The notes under the pieces: model-generated
Databases searched by the model: none
The model's input: only the letters and a program-made list of their open reading frames with translations
What the model was told of the DNA's origin: nothing
Shown: piece after piece, positions 38,605 to 47,922 of the stretch
Layout: each line of letters begins with the position of its first letter
How positions within the stretch are numbered: position 1 is the stretch's first letter
Program-made: the position numbers and the translations under genes
Assembly: GCF_041595635.1 (NCBI RefSeq)
Contig: NZ_JBFHJW010000013.1
Location: forward strand, 16,037 to 80,036
Direction of reading: 5' to 3'
From: Labilibaculum sp041595635
GTDB lineage: Bacteria > Bacteroidota > Bacteroidia > Bacteroidales > Marinifilaceae
Length of the DNA: 64,000 nucleotides

Positions 38605-40614
38605 ATGAAATTTAAAATTGAATCAAAATTTAAACCTACCGGGGATCAGCCAAATGCCATTAAAGAATTGTGCGAAGGCTTAAACAATAAAGCTCCCTTT
38701 CAAACCCTACTTGGTGTTACAGGTTCTGGAAAAACATTTACCATTGCCAATGTGATAGAACAGGTTCAGCGCCCTACCCTTGTGTTAAGTCACAATAAAA
38801 CACTTGCGGCACAGTTATACGGGGAATTTAAAACCTTCTTCCCTAACAATTCCGTTGAATATTTTGTTTCCTACTATGATTACTATCAACCCGAAGCCTA
38901 CTTGCCAACAACTGGAACCTACATCGAAAAAGATTTATCTATTAATGATGAAATTGAAAAATTACGATTAAGCGCTTCCTCTGCACTTTTATCGGGAAGA
39001 AAAGATGTAATCGTTGTCTCATCAGTTTCCTGCATTTATGGTATTGGCAATCCCGAAGATTTTCATGCCAATGTTACCGAAATCAAAAAAGGCCAGTTAA
39101 TTTCCCGCAACAAACTGCTACACTCTTTTGTTGATGCCCTGTATTCCAGAAATGAAATAGAATTCGATCGCGGGAATTTTCGGGTTAAAGGAGATACCAT
39201 TGATATTTATCCAGCTTACGCAGATTTTGCCTATCGTATTATCTTTTGGGATGATGAAATTGAAGAAATTTACTCCTTCGATCCCATTAGTGGTGCAAAA
39301 TTAGATTCTTACGACAGAATCACCATCTATCCGGCCAATATATTTGTAACCAGTAAAGATCGTGTGCAGCAAGCCATTCACCAAATTCAGGATGATATGG
39401 TAGCCCAAGTTGCTTTCCTAAAAGACATTGGCAAACACCTTGAGGCCAAAAGATTGGAAGAAAAAGTAAATTTCGATTTAGAAATGATCCGTGAATTGGG
39501 TCATTGTTCCGGGATTGAAAACTATTCTCGCTATTTCGATGGCAGAAATGCTGGAACACGCCCTTTCTGCCTCATGGATTATTTCCCTGATGATTTTTTG
39601 GTGGTGATTGATGAGAGTCATGTTACAATTCCACAGATTCGCGCCATGTATGGAGGTGATCATTCCAGAAAAATTAATTTGGTCGATTATGGATTCCGAT
39701 TGCCATCTGCTTTGGATAATCGTCCTCTAAAATTTGAAGAATTTGAACAAATTGCCAAACAAACCATCCACGTGAGTGCAACACCTGCCGACTACGAATT
39801 GGAAAAATGTGAAGGTGTAGTTGTTGAACAGGTCATTCGTCCAACCGGATTGTTGGATCCTGAGATTATTATTCGACCTAGTCTGAACCAAATAGATGAT
39901 TTAATCGCGGAAATTAATCAGCGAACCGAAATTGAAGAAAGAGTTCTAGTAACAACACTTACCAAACGAATGGCAGAGGAACTATCGGAGTATTTCACCA
40001 ATTTACACATTCGATGCCGTTACATTCATTCTGATGTTGATACTTTGGATCGGGTTAAAATCATGGAAGATTTACGAAATGGTGTTTTTGATGTTTTAAT
40101 TGGAGTGAATCTTCTGCGTGAAGGACTTGATTTACCTGAAGTATCGCTTGTGGCTATTTTAGATGCCGACAAAGAAGGATTTTTACGATCAACAAGATCC
40201 TTAACTCAGACCTCGGGACGAGCTGCAAGAAATGTGAATGGAAAAGTAATTATGTATGCTGATAAAATTACTCGATCGATGCAGGAAACCATAGATGCTA
40301 CGAATCACCGACGAGAAAAACAATTGGCCTACAACATCAAAAATGGAATTACGCCTACACAAATAGTAAAATCCAAGAAAAGCATCATGAACCAAGATGC
40401 TAAAAAAGAATCAGCAGCTTATTCTGGTCCGGATTCTATTGAAATTGCGGCTGATCCTGTGGTTCAATACATGAGTAAAAGCAGTCTGGAGAAAAGCATT
40501 GAGCAAAGCAAAAAGGCCATGCAAAAAGCCTCCAAAGAAATGGATTTCTTGCAAGCAGCTCAATATCGTGATGAAATGTACAAGCTTCAAAAACAACTTG
40601 AAGAAAAGAAATAA
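38605..40614 (+). CDS. uvrB: Excinuclease ABC subunit B
   Basis: 669 residues. Walker A GVTGSGKTFT, beta-hairpin YYDYYQPEAYLP, DEAD-type motif VVIDESHVT, helicase motifs V/VI (GVNLLREGLDLPEV, QTSGRAARN) and a C-terminal UVR domain (about 630-669) that binds UvrC. Damage-verifying helicase of nucleotide excision repair. ATG start; ends at a hairpin shared with rpoD. Confidence 0.97.
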   Translation: MKFKIESKFKPTGDQPNAIKELCEGLNNKAPFQTLLGVTGSGKTFTIANVIEQVQRPTLVLSHNKTLAAQLYGEFKTFFPNNSVEYFVSYYDYYQPEAYLPTTGTYIEKDLSINDEIEKLRLSASSALLSGRKDVIVVSSVSCIYGIGNPEDFHANVTEIKKGQLISRNKLLHSFVDALYSRNEIEFDRGNFRVKGDTIDIYPAYADFAYRIIFWDDEIEEIYSFDPISGAKLDSYDRITIYPANIFVTSKDRVQQAIHQIQDDMVAQVAFLKDIGKHLEAKRLEEKVNFDLEMIRELGHCSGIENYSRYFDGRNAGTRPFCLMDYFPDDFLVVIDESHVTIPQIRAMYGGDHSRKINLVDYGFRLPSALDNRPLKFEEFEQIAKQTIHVSATPADYELEKCEGVVVEQVIRPTGLLDPEIIIRPSLNQIDDLIAEINQRTEIEERVLVTTLTKRMAEELSEYFTNLHIRCRYIHSDVDTLDRVKIMEDLRNGVFDVLIGVNLLREGLDLPEVSLVAILDADKEGFLRSTRSLTQTSGRAARNVNGKVIMYADKITRSMQETIDATNHRREKQLAYNIKNGITPTQIVKSKKSIMNQDAKKESAAYSGPDSIEIAADPVVQYMSKSSLEKSIEQSKKAMQKASKEMDFLQAAQYRDEMYKLQKQLEEKK

Positions 40615-40616
40615 AA

Positions 40617-40643
40617 AAAGCAGTTTCTTTCGAAACTGCTTTA
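40617..40643. terminator. Bidirectional terminator between uvrB and rpoD
   Basis: Perfect AAAGCAGTTTC / GAAACTGCTTT hairpin with TTTC loop, flanked by A and T runs, starting three bases after the uvrB stop. Confidence 0.9.
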
Positions 40644-40662
40644 TATATCAAAAAGGAATTAA

Positions 40663-41523
40663 TTATCCCAAATAAGTTTTTAGTAATTTACTTCTGGAAG
40701 TGTGACGCAAACGACGAATCGCTTTTTCTTTAATCTGACGCACACGTTCACGTGTCAAACCAAATTTCTCACCAATTTCTTCCAAAGTCATTTCTTGAAT
40801 TCCGATACCAAAAAATAATTTAATAATATCACTTTCTCTTTCAGTAAGGGTTGCTAATGCACGATCAATTTCGCGAGTTAGAGATTCATTCAAAAGGCTT
40901 CTGTCGGCAATCGGAGAATCATCATTCACCAAAACATCCAACAAACTATTATCTTCTCCATCCACAAAAGGAGCATCAACAGAAATATGACGACCCGAAA
41001 CACGAAGCGTATCTGCAACTTTATCTGCAGGTAATTCTAAAGAATCGGCCAACTCCTCAGGAGAAGGTTTTCTTTCGTGCTCTTGTTCAAATTTCGAAAA
41101 TGCTTTGTTTATTTTATTCAATGAACCAACCTGATTCAATGGTAAACGAACAATTCTAGACTGTTCTGCCAAAGCCTGAAGAATAGATTGACGAATCCAC
41201 CATACAGCATATGAGATAAACTTAAATCCACGAGTTTCGTCGAATTTTTCAGCCGCTTTAATCAAACCAAGATTTCCTTCATTAATAAGATCGGGTAAAC
41301 TTAGTCCTTGATTTTGATACTGTTTTGCAACTGAAACCACAAAACGCAAATTGGCTCTGGTTAATTTCTCAAGTGCTCTTTGGTCGCCCTTTTTTATTCG
41401 CTGCGCCAATTCAACTTCTTCCTCTACCGTAATAAGATCTTCTTTACCAATTTCCTGTAAATACTTATCTAAAGAAGCACTCTCACGATTGGTAATTGAT
41501 TTGGTTATCTTTAATTGTCTCAT
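40663..41523 (-). CDS. rpoD: Primary RNA polymerase sigma factor (sigma-70 type, short Bacteroidota form)
   Basis: 286 residues. Region 1.2 (SLDKYLQEIGKEDLITVEEE), region 2 with the -10 recognition helix GFKFISYAVWWIRQSI, region 3 (SLNKINKAFSKFEQEHERKP) and region 4.2 helix-turn-helix LEEIGEKFGLTRERVRQIKE. Region 1.1 is absent, as usual for the primary sigma factor of this phylum, which recognises TTTG/TAnnTTTG promoters. ATG start; single gene. Confidence 0.95.
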   Translation of the reverse strand: MRQLKITKSITNRESASLDKYLQEIGKEDLITVEEEVELAQRIKKGDQRALEKLTRANLRFVVSVAKQYQNQGLSLPDLINEGNLGLIKAAEKFDETRGFKFISYAVWWIRQSILQALAEQSRIVRLPLNQVGSLNKINKAFSKFEQEHERKPSPEELADSLELPADKVADTLRVSGRHISVDAPFVDGEDNSLLDVLVNDDSPIADRSLLNESLTREIDRALATLTERESDIIKLFFGIGIQEMTLEEIGEKFGLTRERVRQIKEKAIRRLRHTSRSKLLKTYLG

Positions 41524-41629
41524 AGTCCCTTTTCATCGAAATATTTTGCAAAATTAGACTTTTAATTACTCAAAGTCAAAATTAATTGCTAATTTATTCG
41601 AGTTAATATTATTATTCCTTCTAAAATTT

Positions 41630-43078
41630 TCATTCTTTACTTCGTAAAGAAAAAGCATAGTACTTAACGCTTCCATCCGGATAAATTCCCGAGATGAACA
41701 CTCCTCCATCCTTCACATTCTGAAGGGCATTTTTCACATCATCTACCTTGTATATTGGAGTTTCGTTAATTTTATAGATGATAAATCCCTCCTTAATTCC
41801 CTCATTTTTAAGCTTTCCACTTCGCAAATTAGTAACCCTCACCCCTCTATTTATTTGAAGACGATACTTATCTTGTGAGGATACTGGCTCAAAGTCAGCT
41901 CCGAGAAAAGCCAGGTCGTCCGACTTGATGACCTTAGTATTTCCTAGTCTATTACGTAAGATCACGGCAATTTGTTGCTTTTCATCCTCTCTTTTTATTA
42001 AAACAGTAATTTTATCGCCTGGATGATATTTACTAACCTGTTCTTGAAGTTCCGCACTAGAATTTACATCTTTTCCTTCAACATTCAATATAATATCTCC
42101 TTTTTTAATTCCAGCTTCTTCGGCAGCCCCACCTTCATTTAAATCGGCAACATACACCCCTTCTATCTTGTTTATGTTGAATTCATCAGCCAAATTGGCA
42201 TCTACCGTACGAATAGAAACGCCAATAAATGCTCTTTGAACTTCGCCAAATTCTTTTAAATCGCCTATTACTTTTTCAACGATAGTAACAGGTATTGCAA
42301 AAGAATAACCCGAATAGGAACCTGTTCTTGATTCAATGGCAGTATTAATTCCAATCAAATGTCCTCTGGTATCAACCAAAGCACCGCCACTATTTCCTGG
42401 ATTGACTGCTGCATCGGTTTGAAGAAACGATTCGATACTCATTCGATTGCCATTCAACCCTAAATTTCTTGCTTTAGCACTAATAATTCCAGCAGTAACT
42501 GTTGAGGTTAAGTTGAAAGGATTTCCGACTGCCAAAACCCATTCTCCTAACTTAATATCATCTGAATTTCCCAAATCCATTTTAGGAAGGTCTTTTTCAT
42601 CAATTTTAATTAACGCTAAATCGGTATACGGATCCTGTCCAATAAGTTTCCCTTCGTACTCACGTTTATCATACAATACAACACTAATTAGCTTTGAACC
42701 TTCAACTACATGATTATTGGTAACGATATAGCCATCGGTAGAAATAATGACCCCAGATCCAGAACCAACGCTTGCTTTAGGTTGTTGACTCCTCCCATTT
42801 TCACCAAACAAAAAATCATAAAACGGATTTGATTGATATTCATCATTTGAATAAAGTGTTTTAACATGCACAACTGATTTAACCGACATTTCTGCAGCGT
42901 AGGTTAAATCTATTTGAGGTGCAGTATTCACAGAATGATTGGTAAGCTGAGTCGTTCGACCATCTGGAACAATAACAACACTTTCCTTTTTATCAACAAA
43001 TAAAACAAATAACAGTATGGCAATTGCCGCGCCAAGAATTGCAATTGCTAATTTTCCCAAAAATAATTTTACTTTCAT
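41630..43078 (-). CDS. HtrA/DegP-type periplasmic serine protease with two PDZ domains
   Basis: 482 residues. N-terminal membrane segment or signal (about 7-27), trypsin-like domain with His in TNNHVVEGSK, Asp in TDLALIKID and Ser in NPGNSGGALVD. Two PDZ domains follow at about 285-375 and 395-480 (GVSIRTVDAN, GVRVTNLRSG). Degrades or chaperones misfolded envelope proteins. ATG start, single gene between rpoD and dapF. Confidence 0.93.
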   Translation of the reverse strand: MKVKLFLGKLAIAILGAAIAILLFVLFVDKKESVVIVPDGRTTQLTNHSVNTAPQIDLTYAAEMSVKSVVHVKTLYSNDEYQSNPFYDFLFGENGRSQQPKASVGSGSGVIISTDGYIVTNNHVVEGSKLISVVLYDKREYEGKLIGQDPYTDLALIKIDEKDLPKMDLGNSDDIKLGEWVLAVGNPFNLTSTVTAGIISAKARNLGLNGNRMSIESFLQTDAAVNPGNSGGALVDTRGHLIGINTAIESRTGSYSGYSFAIPVTIVEKVIGDLKEFGEVQRAFIGVSIRTVDANLADEFNINKIEGVYVADLNEGGAAEEAGIKKGDIILNVEGKDVNSSAELQEQVSKYHPGDKITVLIKREDEKQQIAVILRNRLGNTKVIKSDDLAFLGADFEPVSSQDKYRLQINRGVRVTNLRSGKLKNEGIKEGFIIYKINETPIYKVDDVKNALQNVKDGGVFISGIYPDGSVKYYAFSLRSKE

Positions 43079-43350
43079 CTGAAAAAACTTAATTAATAAT
43101 TATTATAGTATCCAATTTTAAATAAACCAGATTGTTTTGTAAACCAAATACTAAGGCAAAATAACCAAGCAAATTACCACACAAAATAAAAATCGAAATA
43201 TCTTATTAATCAAATTATTTTAATTTTGTGGCAATGATGAATGATCTTCTCCCAATAAGATTCTTACATTTATAAAACAATTTTAACAATATTACTTCAA
43301 CAAGTGTTTATAAATTATTGGTATTTAACACTTCTTAACAAGATTTAAAA

Positions 43351-44142
43351 ATGAAACTCGAATTTTCAAAATATCAGGGAACAGGAAACGATTTTGTTTT
43401 AATAGACAATCGAAAAGGACACTTTAATTCCAACAACATCAGCTTAATCGAAAAACTTTGCGATAGAAGATTTGGCATTGGCGCTGATGGACTTATGTTA
43501 CTTGAGAATGCAGAAAATTACGACTTCAGAATGAGGTACTACAATTCGGATGGTAAAGAAGGAAGCATGTGTGGCAATGGAGGTCGTTGCATTGTTGCTT
43601 TTGCCTACCATTTAGGGGTTGTTTCTCAGCAAGCAAAATTTATTGCTATTGATGGTGAACATGAGGCAAAAATAGAAGAAAATACCGATGGGATTCAGGT
43701 CAGTTTAAAAATGATTGATGTGGATGCAGTTGAACAAGGGGAAGATTTTTTCTATTTAAACACCGGTTCGCCACATTTTGTACGTTTCATACCTGAACAT
43801 AAAAATTTCGACACTTACGCCGAAGGGAAAAAAATTCGTTACAATAATAGATTTGCAAAAGAGGGAACTAATGTGAATTTTGTATCTTTTCAGGATCAAA
43901 AGCTAAACGTTAGCACCTACGAAAGAGGAGTTGAAGACGAAACCTATTCCTGTGGCACAGGAGTTGTTGCATCTGCCATAAGTGCTAGTTTTTTACGCGA
44001 CAAAAATCGTTTTAAAATAACCACTAAGGGCGGCAAACTTGAAGTGTTTTTCACTAAAGTAAATGCACAACAAATTACAAATATTTGGCTTATAGGACCC
44101 GCAACTCATGTTTTTGATGGCGTATTTATTTGTAAACAATAA
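43351..44142 (+). CDS. dapF: Diaminopimelate epimerase
   Basis: 263 residues. Both catalytic cysteines are present, in GSMCGNGGRC (about residue 75) and TYSCGTGVVAS (about 210). The opening FSKYQGTGNDFVLIDNR is the family signature. Converts LL- to meso-diaminopimelate for lysine and peptidoglycan. ATG start. No dapL/dapA partner is adjacent. Confidence 0.96.
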   Translation: MKLEFSKYQGTGNDFVLIDNRKGHFNSNNISLIEKLCDRRFGIGADGLMLLENAENYDFRMRYYNSDGKEGSMCGNGGRCIVAFAYHLGVVSQQAKFIAIDGEHEAKIEENTDGIQVSLKMIDVDAVEQGEDFFYLNTGSPHFVRFIPEHKNFDTYAEGKKIRYNNRFAKEGTNVNFVSFQDQKLNVSTYERGVEDETYSCGTGVVASAISASFLRDKNRFKITTKGGKLEVFFTKVNAQQITNIWLIGPATHVFDGVFICKQ

Positions 44143-44216
44143 AATATAAAGACTATTGTTTCGAACAATTCTTCTGAAACTAAGCCAAAGTCATTTATAT
44201 TACAATTAGAACAAAA

Positions 44217-44786
44217 CTAATCCCATTTTGGTTTCACGTCTTGTCTTTTATCTTTTTTGATGTAGGACAAGGCACTTTTATAATTATCGGCGAAAAAATA
44301 CTGCTTGTTTTGCTCTTTCTTGGCAAAATGTTCCACATAGGACAATTCAAACTGAGCCTTAAGAGAATCATAAAATCCATTAGTATTAATAAACACAATA
44401 GGTGAGTTATGATACCCAAGTTGTTTCAATGTAATCACTTCTAGGATTTCTTCCAAAGTACCAAAACCACCTGGCAAAGCAATAAATGCATTTGATTTTT
44501 CGCGAAGTATTTTTTTCCGTTCTGCCATATCAGGAGTAATGATTAATTCGTCTAAAAAGTCAGCAGAAATTCCGTAATCCATGATTAGTTTTGGCAACAC
44601 TCCAATTACTTTTCCTCCGGCTTGCTTTGCCGAAACAGCCACTTGATTCATCAAGCCAACATTGGTACCACCATACACCAAATTATCACCCGATTCGCCT
44701 ATGGCTATCCCTAAATTTTCAGCCTCCTGAAAATATTTTTTATCTACCGAATTACTAGAAGAACAAAACACACAAATATTCATCAT
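44217..44786 (-). CDS. LOG-family (TIGR00730) Rossmann-fold nucleotide hydrolase
   Basis: 189 residues. The opening ICVFCSSSNSVD, then LVYGGTNVGLMNQVA and the signature PGGFGTLEEI. Family members include cytokinin-activating phosphoribohydrolases and bacterial nucleotide 5'-monophosphate hydrolases; in bacteria the usual role is poorly settled. ATG at 44786 (a second ATG follows directly). Confidence 0.9.
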   Translation of the reverse strand: MMNICVFCSSSNSVDKKYFQEAENLGIAIGESGDNLVYGGTNVGLMNQVAVSAKQAGGKVIGVLPKLIMDYGISADFLDELIITPDMAERKKILREKSNAFIALPGGFGTLEEILEVITLKQLGYHNSPIVFINTNGFYDSLKAQFELSYVEHFAKKEQNKQYFFADNYKSALSYIKKDKRQDVKPKWD

Positions 44787-44869
44787 TTTATTTTTTCGAA
44801 GAATTAAATTATTCTATTTCCTTAACTCAGTCAATTCTGATTGCTATTTGGAAAAACATCTCATAAAAA

Positions 44870-44899
44870 AAGCCCTTGAGATCCGACTCAAGGGCTTTC
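44870..44899 (-). terminator. Terminator of gyrB
   Basis: Perfect 12-bp stem AAAGCCCTTGAG / CTCAAGGGCTTT around a six-base loop, with a T run on the minus strand. Confidence 0.92.
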
Positions 44900-44913
44900 T
44901 ATAGTATTATAGA

Positions 44914-46875
44914 CTATGCATCGATGTTTGCATAAGTTGCATTTCTTTCAATAAACTCACGTCTAGGAGGAACCTCATCACCCATCAACATAGAGAAAAC
45001 ATGATCAGTTTCCGCTGCATTTTCAATGGTCACCTGGCGCAAGGTTCTAGCTTCAGGGTTCATAGTTGTTGTCCACAATTGCTCGGCACTCATCTCACCA
45101 AGACCTTTGTAACGTTGAATGTGTAAAGAAGATTCTTTACCTCCACCCCACTCTTCAATCAAACGTAAACGCTGATCTTCGGTCCAGCAATATTCCTGAT
45201 TCTTGCCTTTTTTCACCAAATACAATGGCGGTGTAGCAATATACAAGTAACCATTTTCAATCACCGACTTCATATAACGGAAAAAGAAGGTCATAATTAA
45301 AGTAGCAATGTGGCTACCATCCACATCGGCATCACACATGATTACAATCTTGTGGTAACGAAGTTTTTCAACATTGGCAGCTTTACTATCCTCTTCGGTT
45401 CCAATGGTAACTCCTAAAGCGGTAAATATATTTTTAATTTCTTCACTCTCGAAAACCTTGTGTTGCATGGCTTTCTCAACATTCAAAATTTTACCTTTCA
45501 AAGGAAGAATTGCTTGAAATTTACGATCACGACCTTGTTTTGCAGTACCACCCGCAGAATCTCCCTCGACAAGAAAGACTTCGCAATTTACAGGATCTTT
45601 ATCAGAACAATCGGATAGTTTCCCAGGCAAACCAGAACCACCTAAAACTGTTTTTCGCTGCACCAATTCACGAGCTTTTCGAGCTGCATGACGTGCAGTA
45701 GCTGCCATGATTACTTTCTGAACAATTGTTCTGGCATCTTTTGGATGCTCTTCCAAATAATTAGCCAACATGGTACTTACAGCCTGATCAACAGCGATAC
45801 TAACCTCTGAGTTTCCTAATTTTGTTTTGGTTTGTCCTTCGAACTGTGGTTCAGCAACTTTCACCGAAACAACAGCGGTTAAACCTTCTCGGAAATCATC
45901 ACCACTAATATCAAATTTTAGTTTTGCCAACATTCCTGATTTATCAGCAAATGCTTTCAATGTTCTGGTCAATCCACGACGGAATCCCGTAAGGTGAGTT
46001 CCACCTTCAATGGTATTGATATTATTTACATACGAATGAATATTCTCAGAAAATGAAGTATTGTACTGAAGAGCGATTTCAACAGGAACCTCATTTTTAT
46101 CGATAGAAACATGAATGGTTTCTTCAATTAAACGTTCACGTGTATTATCTAAATATTGAACAAATTCTTTTAATCCTTCTTCCGAATAAAACAATTCAGT
46201 TCGGTACTCGCCCTCATCATTCTTACTTCTTTTATCCGTAATCTTTAATTTAATTCCTTTATTCAAAAAAGCCAATTCGCGCAAACGAGCTGCCAAAATA
46301 TCATACTTATATTCGGTAGTTAAAAAAATGCTATTGTCAGGCTTAAAAGTAATATTGGTACCTGTCTTATCGGTGGTTCCGATCACTTTCACATCAGCAA
46401 GAGGTACTCCTTTGGAATACTCCTGAAGGTAAACTTTCCCATCACGATGAACTTCAGCAGTTAACAGAATTGACAATGCATTTACACAGGAAACACCAAC
46501 TCCGTGCAAACCACCTGATACCTTATAGGAACCTTTATCGAACTTACCACCCGCATGCAAAACAGTCATTACAACCTCTAGGGCTGATTTATTTTCTTTG
46601 TGATGCAAGGAGGTAGGAATACCACGACCATCATCCGTAACGGTAATGGAATTATCTTCGTTGATAAATACTTCGATATTATTACAGTATCCTCCCAAAG
46701 CTTCATCAATGGAATTATCAACAACCTCGTATACCAAATGGTGCAAACCTTTCACGTTTACATCACCAATATACATCGAAGGGCGTTTACGTACCGCTTC
46801 TAATCCTTCTAATACCTGAATACTATCCGCTGAATATTCATTTTTTCCAGCTGGTTTATTTTCTAAATCACTCAT
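44914..46875 (-). CDS. gyrB: DNA gyrase subunit B
   Basis: 653 residues. GHKL ATPase motifs YEVVDNSIDEA, DDGRGIP and GGLHGVGVSCVN; transducer region; Toprim Glu in LVEGDSAGGTAKQGR and DADVDGSHI; C-terminal QRYKGLGEM. Supercoils DNA with GyrA. GyrB is preferred over ParE because of the YKVSGGLHGVG form and length. Single gene; a small CCTCC/GGAGG hairpin sits in its leader at 46920-46933. Confidence 0.95.
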   Translation of the reverse strand: MSDLENKPAGKNEYSADSIQVLEGLEAVRKRPSMYIGDVNVKGLHHLVYEVVDNSIDEALGGYCNNIEVFINEDNSITVTDDGRGIPTSLHHKENKSALEVVMTVLHAGGKFDKGSYKVSGGLHGVGVSCVNALSILLTAEVHRDGKVYLQEYSKGVPLADVKVIGTTDKTGTNITFKPDNSIFLTTEYKYDILAARLRELAFLNKGIKLKITDKRSKNDEGEYRTELFYSEEGLKEFVQYLDNTRERLIEETIHVSIDKNEVPVEIALQYNTSFSENIHSYVNNINTIEGGTHLTGFRRGLTRTLKAFADKSGMLAKLKFDISGDDFREGLTAVVSVKVAEPQFEGQTKTKLGNSEVSIAVDQAVSTMLANYLEEHPKDARTIVQKVIMAATARHAARKARELVQRKTVLGGSGLPGKLSDCSDKDPVNCEVFLVEGDSAGGTAKQGRDRKFQAILPLKGKILNVEKAMQHKVFESEEIKNIFTALGVTIGTEEDSKAANVEKLRYHKIVIMCDADVDGSHIATLIMTFFFRYMKSVIENGYLYIATPPLYLVKKGKNQEYCWTEDQRLRLIEEWGGGKESSLHIQRYKGLGEMSAEQLWTTTMNPEARTLRQVTIENAAETDHVFSMLMGDEVPPRREFIERNATYANIDA

Positions 46876-47221
46876 CTATCAGATCTTTAGTTTTCAATCA
46901 AAATAACTGACTTGAAATCCCTCCGAATGGAGGTAAAAAGCAAGTATCTATTTCAATAAATATTTTGTACAAAACTCAATTATTTGTCCAAAAAGCTTTA
47001 CGCAGCATAAAACGATAAAAAATAGGTCTTTTGCAAAATACACAAACGCCTAACTATCAATATGTTAATATAGCTACTTTTTCTAGGGACAAAAGTAAAA
47101 CAAAGATAATAAAAATGATCAGTTTTTAGGTAGGAACCTCTATAAAAATAGTGCTTTAAAAGACTTTTTGACCAAGCAAATTTTAACACATTAAAAAAGA
47201 AGGAAATGGATTCATTTATGT
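46876..47221. other. 346-base region upstream of gyrB
   Basis: Contains the gyrB leader with a -7-like TTATTTTG (minus strand, near 46900) and a CCTCC-GAAT-GGAGG hairpin at 46920-46933 that could form in the leader RNA. Nothing else recognised, and no terminator is seen for the upstream gene ending at 47222. Confidence 0.4.
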
Positions 47222-47722
47222 TTATAATTGAATTGTATTACTCCGACGAGGTCTTTTCATTTTAAATCGAATTATAAAATTACTTACCTCTTGTCCATTT
47301 TGAGTCACACCATATTCATGCAATTCAAAAATTGTGGTTACATTTTTAAATTTACCAGGCATTGCTTTCCACATTCGATAAAAAATCACCTGTACATTCT
47401 CCATGTCGACATCATCCAGCTTAATTTTTAGAACTTCGTGATTTTTAGGCATAGCAAAAACGCCTACTCCGTGCTCTTTCCAGTCCAAAGCTTCCTCGGC
47501 TACAAAAGACATATTTAATGTATCTCTGGTAATATCGAATAAATAAGTAAGTTCTTTATTGTCATTTGCAAAATTCATTAAAACCTCTAAAGGCTTATGA
47601 TCATTATTTACAGACAATTTCCATCGCTCTTGCGTTTGAGCTGAGAGCTTACTTGCAAACAACAAAAACAAACAAGAAAGAAGAACTATACATTGTATTT
47701 TTAGAAGTGATTTATTTCGCAT
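47222..47722 (-). CDS. Exported protein of unknown function
   Basis: 166 residues with a signal peptide (LLSCLFLLFASKLSAQ, cleavage near 29). The mature part is a mixed alpha/beta domain (RWKLSVNNDHKPLEVLMNFA, KIKLDDVDMENVQVIFYRMW) ending in a basic tail FKMKRPRRSNTIQL. I recognise no family. ATG start; it lies on the same strand as the barrel/TPR pair but is separated from it by 200 bases and a terminator. Confidence 0.6.
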   Translation of the reverse strand: MRNKSLLKIQCIVLLSCLFLLFASKLSAQTQERWKLSVNNDHKPLEVLMNFANDNKELTYLFDITRDTLNMSFVAEEALDWKEHGVGVFAMPKNHEVLKIKLDDVDMENVQVIFYRMWKAMPGKFKNVTTIFELHEYGVTQNGQEVSNFIIRFKMKRPRRSNTIQL

Positions 47723-47873
47723 AAATTCTTGGAATAATTGGTAACAGAAGTAAAGCTAACAAAAAGCGTGCAGAAAACCATTCTCAATAGGCTCTAAACC
47801 TAAGCAATTGAACGTACGAATTGATAAACAGGTTGGTTTAACATGTAGTTATGCAATAAGTAAAAAACAAAAA

Positions 47874-47900
47874 AAGGATGCTCTTAGTTAGAGCATCCTT
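47874..47900 (-). terminator. Terminator of the TPR/barrel operon
   Basis: Perfect AAGGATGCTCT / AGAGCATCCTT hairpin with TAGTT loop and a T run on the minus strand, 22 bases past the barrel stop. Confidence 0.9.
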
Positions 47901-47922
47901 ACATTTTCTTCTCACTGTATTT

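Noticed and set aside
46998..47189. 63-codon minus-strand frame upstream of gyrB
   Set aside because: No start context, no resemblance, and overlaps the probable regulatory region.
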